Source: Andalucia godoyi
Lineage: Eukaryota; Discoba; Jakobea; Jakobida; Andaluciidae
DNA: 64,000 bases
Reading direction: 5' to 3'
NCBI GenBank assembly: GCA_009859145.1
Contig: VRVR01000028.1
Span: forward strand, 250,057-314,056
Positions 1-10,000 of this stretch are shown here, piece after piece (position 1 is the first letter of the stretch; each line of letters opens with the position of its first letter). The translations under genes and the position numbers were made by a program. Below the pieces are notes generated by a model. That model did not search any database. It was not told where the DNA came from and saw only the letters and a program-made list of their open reading frames with translations.

Positions 1-1795
1 CACTGGGGGCACCCGCAGATGGCAGCGGGGCACCCTCCTTTCTGCTTGCAAGCGCATCGGAAGAGTGCGGAGCTCCCGATTCTGCTGCGTCAACTGATGC
101 AGATGCAGAGGTAGACGTAGAGGTCGTTGGAGGCGGAGCAGCAAACATGGCAAGCAGATCTCGGAATTCAGAAGGGATCTCAGTAAGTGTCCAAAGTTCG
201 TTTTCGATAAGCAGTGAGAGATCGGCCATTCGTTTGGAATGGAAGGTGTCCGTAAAGGCCCTCATCTGCGCCAACAAGACATTTCCGACAATCTGCTTGG
301 GAAGAGAAAGGGATTTCTCGGAAGACATCAGAATGACACCCGAAGAATCCGCGTCTCGGGTCATCAGCGAAACAACACGCTGATTGAAGTCCTCGACAGT
401 TTTCAGGAGCTTCAGCCAGACTGCAAGAGCCATTCGCGCATGAGCTTCCTGCCTTCTTGATAACATTGACGCAAGTTGCTCGTAGGCTTCCTGAATGATG
501 CGCTGCGATGCATCCGAAACAGACTTGTTGAACCAAGTATTCAGCTCGTCTTCGGATGAATCTGACGACATGAGGAACTTGAACGATCGCACAACCGTTC
601 GAAACCGATCGAGCACGCCGACAACTACTTCTGTCGCAGAGCTGAATACAAACTCGAATTGGTCCCATGTGAACGATGCAATGTCCGTTTTGGAAGCAGA
701 TGTCGAACTGTCCGATACCACCAAACAGGCGCAGTCTGCAACAGCCTTTCGAAACGAAAATTCTAGGCGGTCTGTGTGTGCCTGGAAAATGCGGGCAACC
801 AACGCCATAAAGTCTGAGGAGTTTGCAAACAGGACAGCAAACAAGGACGGATCAATTTCTTCGTCTGCTGCCTTCTCGCTCGAGTAGATGCGATAGCAGT
901 CCTCCACAACGTCCTTATACATCTTTTGCCGCAGCACTCGCAAACTGCTCAGTAACATTTTTGAGATCTCCAATTGAGACAATTCTTCTCTCAATACCAA
1001 CATCGAATGCTCAATCATGTCAAATGCAGACAAGTAGTCTTTTCGCGAATACAGGTACGTCACCGTCTTCATTGCATCGTGAATCGCAGAGAGCTTGGAG
1101 AGCAAGCCATGGATAGAGTACAGAACATCGCGCTTTCTCCGAAGGTGCAGAACAAGCATCATCTGCTCGACATGATTGGTATGCAAGCTTTCGAGTGACG
1201 CACGCATGTCCTTGATAACATCCGAGATTGAGTTGACGAGGCCAAGAAGGTCCCGATAGAGTGCCGCTGCTTGGTAGAACTCGTCTGCCTTCAGCGACAC
1301 GTGTCTGGCCAGCACGACTTCCACTTGATCCAGATAGTACGACAGCACCTCTGCAGACTGGACAGCCAAGTTTGAAAAGACCCGTTCCGATGACAAGTCT
1401 ATGATCGGCGCAAAATACTCTGCAGGAACAATTTCGTGAATCTTCCTCGCCATTTCGTCTACTTGAGGATTTTCATAATGTGACTTAAGGCGCTTGAACT
1501 CCTCAACATGCCTCTTGAACCGATCGTACGAATCGCCCAACCGCGTCAAGTATGAATGAAATGCAGTGATATCAATCGCACGAGCCAGATCGGGCTGCTT
1601 CGCAGCCCTTGAATCCACAGCGGAAGAAGAACCAACAGAACCACCGTATTCGGTCCAAATATCCGTGATGAACTCCTCGAGCGAGAATGTCGAAGGAGGC
1701 GTCATTGCATCCACTGTCGCCGTCAAGCTGAACGAGCGCTTCGCAAACGACGTAAAGGACATCCAAGGCTCCGGCGCCAACGGTCGATTCGCCAT
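1..1795 (-). CDS. VPS54: VPS54-like GARP complex subunit (3' end outside window)
   Basis: GARP tethers endosome-derived vesicles at the trans-Golgi network, and Vps54 is its distinguishing subunit. The minus-strand frame is open from the ATG at 1795 to the window edge, giving about 598 residues without the C-terminus. Residues around 150-260 match the Vps54 N-terminal helical region, including LSYYLDQVEVVLARHVSLKA, which follows the family pattern LS-YLD-VEV-(hydrophobic)A--(I/V)S-(R/K). A low-complexity Ser/Thr/Ala stretch lies close to the window edge. The C-terminal Golgi-binding part would lie before base 1. The ATG is the first one after the AT-rich spacer. A paralogous exocyst- or EARP-like subunit is the main alternative, but the motif favours Vps54. 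Confidence 0.8.
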   Translation of the reverse strand, partial: MANRPLAPEPWMSFTSFAKRSFSLTATVDAMTPPSTFSLEEFITDIWTEYGGSVGSSSAVDSRAAKQPDLARAIDITAFHSYLTRLGDSYDRFKRHVEEFKRLKSHYENPQVDEMARKIHEIVPAEYFAPIIDLSSERVFSNLAVQSAEVLSYYLDQVEVVLARHVSLKADEFYQAAALYRDLLGLVNSISDVIKDMRASLESLHTNHVEQMMLVLHLRRKRDVLYSIHGLLSKLSAIHDAMKTVTYLYSRKDYLSAFDMIEHSMLVLREELSQLEISKMLLSSLRVLRQKMYKDVVEDCYRIYSSEKAADEEIDPSLFAVLFANSSDFMALVARIFQAHTDRLEFSFRKAVADCACLVVSDSSTSASKTDIASFTWDQFEFVFSSATEVVVGVLDRFRTVVRSFKFLMSSDSSEDELNTWFNKSVSDASQRIIQEAYEQLASMLSRRQEAHARMALAVWLKLLKTVEDFNQRVVSLMTRDADSSGVILMSSEKSLSLPKQIVGNVLLAQMRAFTDTFHSKRMADLSLLIENELWTLTEIPSEFRDLLAMFAAPPPTTSTSTSASASVDAAESGAPHSSDALASRKEGAPLPSAGAPS

Positions 1796-2116
1796 CCCTT
1801 CCTTCTTTCCTTCCCCCGTTTGGATCGCAGCGAGGTCAACCTGTCGTAGTCTCCGGTCTTCTGCTTCCGTCGCTGCGCTTCAGAAGAAGCACCGACTCTC
1901 AAGACAGGACAAAGACAAGAATCACGATTGCGCAACGTTTGGTTATGATCGTATTTTCCTGCTTTTTTTTTAAAAAAAGATCAAATTGAATGACACTCAT
2001 TAATTAATTCATATTACTATTTCGAATTAAAAAATCATTAATTGTTCAGTTCAAGTTTTCCTTTTTTCCTTTAGGGTTTTTTTGGTCATTTGAGGCTGGG
2101 AGGCTATGCAGCCGCT

Positions 2117-2576
2117 GAATAATAACACGTCATTGTCATGCATGCGGATGGAAGTATACATAAGCAGACATGGTCGACACTGGCCGACGCTAGCACGTTT
2201 GTTTCACACGAATTCGTGCTTACGCACGCTCGGCCAAAATTCAGCCGGTGACACAGGCTCCGCATTTTCGACGCTCTTTAACGCAGCATCCGTAGCCATC
2301 TATCATTCTATCATTCGTTGGTCCGGTTTTTTGGTTTCACTTTTTGCAGCGTTTGTTCCATAAGGCGACCGAGTATCGCGAGCGGCGCAAGCAAAGTATT
2401 TGCACGTCCCGCGTATAGCTCACAGATTGATCGAGATTGGGAACGGAGCGCGGAACATCTATCTGAAGAACGCAGAGAGGTGTGTTGGGGGGCCTATCCC
2501 CTTCCCGGCAGCGGGATGCAAGATTGAATATGCATGTCTCTTCGTAGTTATGCATACTCAGTGTATAATGTAGGCG
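2117..2576 (+). repeat. Dispersed repeat family R1, copy A
   Basis: This lies in the 810-bp spacer between VPS54 and NAD+ synthetase. The first ~110 bases (from the motif ATAACACGTCATTGTCATGC) and the last ~155 bases (CACAGATTGATCGAGA through GTATAATGTAGGCG) match a copy at 24375-24820 closely, while the middle ~200 bases do not. A more diverged copy of the second half lies at 37155-37332. No terminal inverted repeats or target-site duplications were found. AT-rich sequence at 1970-2050, upstream of VPS54, may hold its promoter. I see no gene in the spacer. Confidence 0.75.
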
Positions 2577-2605
2577 AGCATGTGGTTTTATGATTATGAT
2601 TATTT

Positions 2606-4747
2606 TTACGCCTGCTTGGAAGCAGCACCACCACGTTCTAGGTCAATTTCCTTTGCAAGCTGGTCGATTTTGTTGAACTGCCATGGCCAGCGCACATTGT
2701 AGAGGAACTGCCTAAGATCAAAGCGGTTGTCCTCAGGCGAATAGTTCTCTGCGTGGTAAGACGGAGTGAGGGTCGTCATCTTGTGGCGATTGATCGAGTA
2801 AAACTTGAAAAAGTGCTTGACCTTTTCCGCGACAGCCGTTGCAGGCAGTGAATTCCACTTGTATGCCAATGTCTTGAACATGGATACCGGTCCCTGACGC
2901 CCGATCTTCCTGAGCCGTCCATAGATAGAGAGCTCTTCGTACGACATTCCCATGTCTTCCTCGTCCGTCTGGACATACGAGTCGGTGATCGGCCGAAGCT
3001 CTGCTGTGGGCGGCGCAGTTTCGACATCAAGCAGAGAAGGATATCCGAGATTGGCTCCCGCCCAGCGCAAGAAGCGCTTGATGTCGACCTTGGAAATAGA
3101 TCCAATGGGGTTCACATCTGCAGAGGAGCAATCGTACTTTGTCATGTATCCTCTAAGCCCCTCGTCGACGTTCGCAGATCCCAAGACCAGCAACGCACCC
3201 TGTCCTCCACGCACCCAAGGGATGAGCTGGGCGAAAAAGTACGACATGACCATTCGGATGCGGGCTTGAATATTCTGAAGAGCCAAATCCTCCGCGGCCG
3301 ACCCTCCATGAACTGCAAACTTCGGCACTCGGCCCGTTGCAGCAGTAAAGAATGCAAGAATGGCGGATATGATCACGTCAATCGAGGTGCTCATGTGATA
3401 TGCTCCAATTTCCTCGCTGAGCTTCTTGGCTCGGTCGCGCGTTTCTTTAGATGAATTCTCCGTTCCCCAATACACAGTGCAAAAGATGCGGTTCGCCACA
3501 TCCTTCGGATCGCTCGGGATATACTCTGGACCCTGTTTCGTGATGCGCTGGATGTCCCCAAGCACAGTCTGTGTCCCGGCCTGGCATTCCTTGACGATCA
3601 ACTGGCACATGCATCCGATGATCGCGGCGGTGGACGACGAGTCGGCACCACCCGATAGGGGCAGGAAGAAACCGGCGACACCGCAGCGACGCAAGTAGTC
3701 CCACAACCAGCACGCTGGACCATACGCAATCTCTTCTTCTGGAAGCAAGTACTTCACGGGCACCGCGTCGGAAAAGAACGCACCAGTTGCTGCATTCCAC
3801 GAGGGTCGTGAAGTTGTCAGCGCGGCGTTCACGTGGATGCGCAAAAGAGGCGATGGCGCAGCTGCTGCCTGGAAACCACGGGAAGCAGATCCGTTGCGAT
3901 ATTCGATGATGCTATCGAGATCCACGGTTGCTGTGATAATTTCCGAGTCCTTGAGCGAAAACTGCGATCCTTGGGCCAGCAGTTGTCCGTTCAAAAACAC
4001 CATGGAGGAGCCATCATAGTACAACCGTCCTCCGTCACAGCCCTTTTGGTTCGCATAGAGGTACAGTCCACCTGCCTTTGCCGTAGCAGAACGTAGTAAC
4101 TCCACACGAGTGTCCAGCTTCCGCAACTGGTGATGCGATCCTGAGCCATTTCCAATGATTTCCGCTCCGTCCAAGAACAACTGGATGTGTGGAGCATCCG
4201 GAGTAAACAGCTCCTCACAAGTTTCTGTCCCAAAGGACGTATCCGTGAATTGCAGCACAGCGCAACCAAAGGGAACGCTGGAAGGATGGTCTGCAGGGCA
4301 TGCACTGCGAACCACAGAAGGCAATGCGATCGGCTCCGTGGTGTATCCACCTTGCCAGGCTACAAAGTACCGCATCTCACGGTAATTTCCGTCCTGCGCC
4401 AGGAACAACTTTGGGCGAATGAGCAAAATACGGCGATTATAGACGTACACGCGGCAATTGTAGCGAACCGAACGATGGATTACACACATTCCGATGTCGC
4501 AAAGGATGCCGTCGGTTGCATCCGTTGCCATGATAGCCGCAAGGCTTTCCCAGGAATGTTCATACGTATCCGGCTCAAGAAAATGGTCTTCACAGCCATA
4601 TCCGGAAAGCTCAAGCTCAGGGCCAATTCGATACGACGCCCCACGACGCTTGGCTTCTCGAATTGAATCCAGCGTTCGCGTCAAGTTGCCTTCAAAATCC
4701 AGGGCCCATTGGTTGAGATTGCATGTTGCAACGGTGATCACTCGCAT
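2606..4747 (-). CDS. NADSYN1: Glutamine-dependent NAD+ synthetase
   Basis: This enzyme makes NAD+ from deamido-NAD+, ATP and glutamine in the cytosol (EC 6.3.5.1). The 713-residue protein has the full eukaryotic two-domain layout and length. The N-terminal nitrilase-type glutaminase carries the Glu-Lys-Cys triad at E44 (GPELELSGYG), K113 (RPKLFL) and C177 (GTETCEEL). The C-terminal ATP-pyrophosphatase domain has the PP-loop SGGADSSS at 365-372. The ATG is supported by the family-typical start MRVITVATCNLNQWALDFEG. A GA-rich spacer separates it from the glutamine synthetase gene upstream on the same strand, so the glutamine user sits next to the glutamine maker. Confidence 0.95.
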   Translation of the reverse strand: MRVITVATCNLNQWALDFEGNLTRTLDSIREAKRRGASYRIGPELELSGYGCEDHFLEPDTYEHSWESLAAIMATDATDGILCDIGMCVIHRSVRYNCRVYVYNRRILLIRPKLFLAQDGNYREMRYFVAWQGGYTTEPIALPSVVRSACPADHPSSVPFGCAVLQFTDTSFGTETCEELFTPDAPHIQLFLDGAEIIGNGSGSHHQLRKLDTRVELLRSATAKAGGLYLYANQKGCDGGRLYYDGSSMVFLNGQLLAQGSQFSLKDSEIITATVDLDSIIEYRNGSASRGFQAAAAPSPLLRIHVNAALTTSRPSWNAATGAFFSDAVPVKYLLPEEEIAYGPACWLWDYLRRCGVAGFFLPLSGGADSSSTAAIIGCMCQLIVKECQAGTQTVLGDIQRITKQGPEYIPSDPKDVANRIFCTVYWGTENSSKETRDRAKKLSEEIGAYHMSTSIDVIISAILAFFTAATGRVPKFAVHGGSAAEDLALQNIQARIRMVMSYFFAQLIPWVRGGQGALLVLGSANVDEGLRGYMTKYDCSSADVNPIGSISKVDIKRFLRWAGANLGYPSLLDVETAPPTAELRPITDSYVQTDEEDMGMSYEELSIYGRLRKIGRQGPVSMFKTLAYKWNSLPATAVAEKVKHFFKFYSINRHKMTTLTPSYHAENYSPEDNRFDLRQFLYNVRWPWQFNKIDQLAKEIDLERGGAASKQA

Positions 4748-4775
4748 CTTTTGCCCTTTCCTTGGTGGATGAAGC

Positions 4776-4900
4776 AGAATGAGAGACAGAGAGACAGTGA
4801 GACAGTGAGAGACAGAGAGAGACAGTAAGAGACAGTGAGAGAGAGAAACAGAGAAACAAAGAGAGAAACAGAGAGAAAGAGAAAGAGAAAATAAATAAAT
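4776..4900. repeat. GAGACA/GA-rich microsatellite in the NADSYN1-GS spacer
   Basis: Imperfect repeats of GAGACAGTGA and GAGAAACA, then (AAAT)n, lie just upstream of the NAD+ synthetase ATG. The rest of the 569-bp spacer (4748-5316) is AT-rich, and I see no gene in it. It probably holds the NAD+ synthetase promoter and the 3' UTR of glutamine synthetase. Confidence 0.8.
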
Positions 4901-5316
4901 AAATAATACAGAAGAAGGAAAATTACTGTCTTTTCTTCAAATAATTATTTGAAAATGCTTTGCTTGCCAAAGCGAAACGATACACAAGATAATGAGCAAC
5001 ACAGACCAGATTCCACAGCGACAGGTGTTGCCGGATAATGCGCAAAAAAGTGACAGCAGTCTGGAAAGGGTGACAGACACTCGCTTCTGTGGTGACCGAT
5101 ACAGTACATTATTTCGTCAAGTCAAGCGATGCATTTTAATGCAAGAGTTAAAATTTAAAAAAGAATCACCACACAAGACGAACGGACCGTTTAAAAAACG
5201 TTCAACAATTTAAGAAAACCACCCCTGTTTTTTTTTGTTTTGGAAAGAACAGTCGTTTCATGAGCGAGCCGCCGACGAAAAGCCAGACCATCAATTCGTA
5301 ATTGACAGAAATTTCT

Positions 5317-6390
5317 TTACAAAAGACACGTGGTTTCGAAAACCATTGCAGGAATCAGGTACGGGTCACAGTTGGAGGCCGGGCGTCTGTCCTCGAGGTA
5401 TCCCTTTTGGAGGCGCTCGGAGTCACGGGGAACACGGATTGACGCACCGCGGTTGGCAACACCCCAGGAGAATCTGTCCATGGGCGCGGTTTCGTGGCGT
5501 CCGGTCAAGCGACGCTCGTTTCCTTCACCATATGCAGTGATGTGCTGTGCATGGCGCTGTCCGAGCTTTTCGCAAGCCTCGACAATGTACTTCCAGCCAC
5601 CGTCCTCACGCATGGGCTTGGTGGAAAAGTTCGTGTGGCAGCCGGAGCCGTTCCAGTCACCAGGAATGGGCTTGGGGTCCAGCGAAACACGGACACCAAA
5701 GTCCTCGGCAACACGGTTCAGCAAGTAACGGGCACACAAGAGCTGGTCACCCATGTCAAGTCCCAGCACTGGTCCGACCTGGAACTCCCACTGGCCAGGC
5801 ATAACCTCTCCGTTGATTCCGGAGATCTGGATGCCCGCATTCAAGCAGCAGCGATAGTGCGCCTCGACGATTTCACGGCCAAATGCATTCTCTGCACCGA
5901 CCGAGCAGTAGTAGGGACCCTGTTCACCGGGGTATCCGCCTTTGGGCCATCCCAGAGGCCAGTTGTCGGCCGAGAAGAGGGCGAACTCCTGCTCCATTCC
6001 AAACCAAGGCTCGAGCTCCTTCTTCTGTGCAAACACGCGCTCCGCAAAGACGCGGGTGTTTCCAGGCAGCGGAGTCATGTCTGGCTTGTAGCAATCGCAG
6101 ATGACAATCACATTGTCACCACCGCGGAACGGGTCCTTGAAAATGCGCTGGGGCTTCAGAAGAACCTCGGAGTCATTTCCGGGGGCCTGACCAGTCGACG
6201 AGCCATCGAAGTTCCAGATGGGAAGCGCCTCGGGAGTGGCGGGCACAGACTTGGGAACAGTCTTGCACTTGGATCGGATATCACGACCAGATCCGCCAAC
6301 CCACACATACTCCGCCTGGTAAACATCCAGGTTGATCGAGAGCTGCATGTAGCGGTCACGGAGGGCCTTGTCCAAAACGACGGTCGACAT
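5317..6390 (-). CDS. GLN1: Glutamine synthetase, type II (eukaryotic)
   Basis: It joins ammonium and glutamate to make glutamine using ATP (EC 6.3.1.2). The 357-residue length is typical of cytosolic GSII. Family signatures are visible: [11 protein letters not shown] near residue 60, the ammonium/metal region [10 protein letters not shown] near 130, [12 protein letters not shown] near 245 and the [10 protein letters not shown] block near 320. No transit peptide is visible. It is divergent to the glutaminase gene across a 691-bp shared spacer and is followed on the same strand by NAD+ synthetase, so the location suggests linked nitrogen control (inference). The ATG is the family start. Confidence 0.97.
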   Translation of the reverse strand: MSTVVLDKALRDRYMQLSINLDVYQAEYVWVGGSGRDIRSKCKTVPKSVPATPEALPIWNFDGSSTGQAPGNDSEVLLKPQRIFKDPFRGGDNVIVICDCYKPDMTPLPGNTRVFAERVFAQKKELEPWFGMEQEFALFSADNWPLGWPKGGYPGEQGPYYCSVGAENAFGREIVEAHYRCCLNAGIQISGINGEVMPGQWEFQVGPVLGLDMGDQLLCARYLLNRVAEDFGVRVSLDPKPIPGDWNGSGCHTNFSTKPMREDGGWKYIVEACEKLGQRHAQHITAYGEGNERRLTGRHETAPMDRFSWGVANRGASIRVPRDSERLQKGYLEDRRPASNCDPYLIPAMVFETTCLL

Positions 6391-6456
6391 TTGCTGAGAT
6401 ATTTTTTTTCCTCCTATGTTCTTTCGGATTGAAAAGATATAAAAATCCCACGATTG

Positions 6457-6535
<79 letters not shown>

Positions 6536-7081
6536 ACAAAGGAAGAAAAGGAAGGGGAAAAGTTGGAGCGAAGACGTCAGAGGCTTTGAGGATTTTGAAA
6601 TTGATTTTGGTGCGAAACTCGGGGAAAAGAGGGTTCATCGTGCGGAAATGGGGCCCGGCATCTGGTGCGTACACGCTGCAAACGGGTAAGGCTTATGTGA
6701 AGGGCAGGTCTCTGGGGTTCTTCGGAATCCAGAGATTCTGCATGCAGCAGCAAGATTGGTGTTGATGCTCCTGCGGATGGAAAGCTCAGCTCCACCAGGA
6801 ATACCAAATTAGGCAATTGCTCGCATCTCTGCGAGTGCCAACGGAATCTCCGACATCCCAAAAATATATAAAGAAATCCCCCCCCTCGGCTGACTGCTCT
6901 GGCTCGTGTCGCCCTTTCCCACACAAATACAATCCGCCCAGCCGTCACGGGCGAATGGGGTCAGCCGCAGAATTTTAGTTTCTTAATTTTCTTTATCATT
7001 AAACATAAAATAATTATCATTATAAAACTCTTTTTCTCTTTTCTTTTCATTTTCTTTCCTCCTCCTCCAGTCCTTCGCTGG
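6391..7081. promoter_or_regulatory. Bidirectional spacer between glutamine synthetase and glutaminase
   Basis: This 691-bp region holds both 5' ends. It contains an almost perfect (GA)n microsatellite of about 59 bases (about 6473-6531), about 80-140 bases upstream of the glutamine synthetase ATG, and a TATA-like run AAAATATATAAAG near 6861. An AT-rich, T-rich stretch lies just before the glutaminase ATG. No gene is convincing on either strand. The specific promoter elements are inferred. Confidence 0.55.
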
Positions 7082-10000
7082 ATGTTCCGTACTGCTTCTG
7101 CTTTTTTCCTCTCGTCTTCCTCCGTTTGCACCCGGTTTGCTTCATCCGCGAAACCAGTTTCCTCGTATCTTCTGAAACTACAAGGCTGCACGCTCGCTCC
7201 CGTAACCCACCCTGCGTCGCTATCGCCTTTACCGACCTCGAACTTCTTCCCAACGACTATGGTGAAGCACTCTTCTTCGCAAGCTGCGCTGGATGCACTC
7301 CGCCAGACCCGTCGGGCAACGGCACCAGTCACCTCAGCCGACGAAGCGCTGTACAACAGGATTTCTGCTGTGTCACCGAACGGCAAAGTCACCGTTCGCT
7401 CTGTGATCCAAGTGCTCGAGAAGCTAGGAATCCGCGTGCTCTCCGACGAGCGGCTGGCACCTATTTTTGCACCGCTGCTCACATCCGACGACCCCGTGCT
7501 GGAACTTGCGGACCTGGTTTCGTTGGAGCGAAAATCCCTGTTGGTGGAGCGTGCATTGCACGGACTGTTGGTGATTCCGGATTGGTCGGCATTTACTGCG
7601 GACATTGCGGACATTGCAAACAGGGTTGCCGGAAACAAGAGTGGTGACGTGGCACGGTACATTCCGCAGCTGGCTCGAGTGAATCCAGAGCAGTTTGGAG
7701 TTTCCGTGTGTTCCGTAGACGGGCAGCGATTTTCAGTGGGTCAGTCGAACGTGCCTTTTTGCGTGCAGTCGTGCTCCAAGGTTATCACCTATTGCATGGC
7801 CCTCGAGGAGCACGGAGAAGAAACAGTGCACAAGCACATTGGACGTGAGCCTTCGGGCAGAAACTTCAACGAGCTTGTACTGAACAAAGACAAGCTGCCA
7901 CACAACCCGTATATCAATTCAGGTGCCATCATGGCAGTCTCGCTAATCCATCCTTCGCTCCCCTGGCATGAACGGATCGACCGAACATTCAAGACTTGGT
8001 CCGATCTCGCAGGACATACGCCAATCTCGTTTGATAATGCAACCTACCTCTCCGAGTCGTCGACTGCGGATCGCAACTTCACGCTTGGCTACATGATGAA
8101 GGAAGCTGGTAAGTTCCCAGAAGGGTCCGTTCTCGAGGAAGTGCTGAACTTTTATTTCATGATGTGCTCCATCGAAAACACTGGAGAGCAGATGGCCACG
8201 ATCGCGGCGACGCTTGCCAACGGTGGTGTTTGCCCGATCACGGGACAGCGCGTGTTCCAAGAGACCACTGTCCGTAACGCGCTGTCTCTGATGAGCTCGT
8301 GCGGGATGTATGATTACTCGGGGGAGTTTGCATTCTCCGTTGGATTTCCTTCCAAGTCCGGAGTGGCAGGATCTTTGATGGTATGCATCCCGGGAGTCGG
8401 TGGATTTTGCACGTGGTCCCCGCGGCTGGACAAGCTGGGGAACTCTGTGCGCGGAATTGACTTTTGCCGCGAACTGTCCGCACGCTACAACTTTCATACG
8501 TTCGATTCGATTGACGACGGATCGAACGGAGCCACCAGCAAGAACAAACAGCTGACTTCCGTGGGCGGAAAGAGTATCAAGAAGGACCCTCGACACAAGT
8601 CCCAGAAGGATTCCCGCGTCGACGAGGTTTCGCAAATGCTGTATGCTGCGTCCGTTGGCGATACAATGCGCCTGCTGCAGCTGTTTGCTCGAGGAGCAAG
8701 CTTGGAGTCCGCGGACTATGACGGCCGAACTGCCCTGCATTTGGCTGCCTCGGAGGGACACATCGAAGCCGTTCAGTATGTTCTTACCAAGGTGTCCAAC
8801 ATCAGCCCCCTGGATCGGTTCGGAAACACTCCTCTGGACGATGCTCACCGCCACGGCCATCTCGAGGTTGCGGCTCTTATTCAAGAGTCTGTCAAGGATG
8901 GCGCACGGCAGATCCCGAAATTCAAGGCTGAAGAGGAACGATTCTTGTTTGCAATCGATTTGGGTGGCAACGGAACAGTTTCCCGAAGAGAGTTTAGGCA
9001 TGTCTTCGAGGTTTGCGGCCTGGCACTCGCGAACCATCCGCAGATTGCAGCATGTTTCAACAAAACTTTTGGAGACTCGGCTATGAATGGATCCATTCTG
9101 GACGACAGTCATCTGGACCTTCCGGTGACCGAACAGGACTTCAGAAAGTTGCTGTCGCCATCAAACGGGAACGCAGCTGCCGTCATTCACAAGGTGCTAA
9201 CGGGCACCCTGGTCGTTCCGGATTTTGCTTCTTTGGAAAAGGACCTCAGGCGCATCTATGGTCGCGTTCAATCTGTGAATCATGCTGCAGAGAACGCAAA
9301 GAATGCTGCGTACATTCCCCAGTTGGCATCGGTGGATCCGGATGTGTTCGGAGCTGCAGTGTGCACTGTGGATGGCCAGAGATGCTTCATGGGAGACGCG
9401 CACGTACCATTCACAATGCAGCATTGCGCAAACGTTCTTACGTACTGTGCTGCGTTGGAGTCCAAAGGAGAAGATGTTGTGCACGAGAAAGTTGGTCGGG
9501 AGCCGTCTGGTCTCGTCGGAGATCATCTGACGCTGAACCACAAGAACCGTCCTCACAACCCATTCACCAATGCGGGGGCTCTTGCCTGCGGCTCTTTCTT
9601 GTATGAAAAGGAGCCCCTTGCGGACCGCTACGATCATATGATGCAGTTGGCGCGCCAGAGCACCGGTTTCCGAGACGAGAACAAGAGCACCTCTGGCCAC
9701 ATTGGGTTTTCTCTGTCGGTCTTTGTTGCCGAGTACAACCATTCTGACCGCAACAAGTGCCTTCTTTACCACATGCGCGAAAAGGGCGTTTTCGAGGGAA
9801 CTGCCAATCTGGACGAGTTTCTTCAGCTATACTTGATGATGTGCTCCCTCGAGATGGACTGCGCCTCCATGTCTGTTTTTGCGGCCACGTTGGCCTCCGG
9901 AGGAATTTGTCCGATTACTGGCGAGCGTGTGTTCCAAAACTCAACGGTTCGTGCTGCCTTGTCACTCATGGCCTCGTGCGGCATGTATGATTTCTCTGGA

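Noticed and set aside
5494-6432. 312-residue plus-strand frame antisense to glutamine synthetase.
   Set aside because: It mirrors the highly biased third positions of a strongly conserved gene on the other strand and matches no family.
6414-6689. Frames rich in RE or SL repeats on both strands over the (GA)n block.
   Set aside because: These are automatic open frames through a dinucleotide repeat with no other coding signal.
7943-9112. 389-residue minus-strand frame inside glutaminase.
   Set aside because: Antisense shadow of a recognised gene with no recognisable content.
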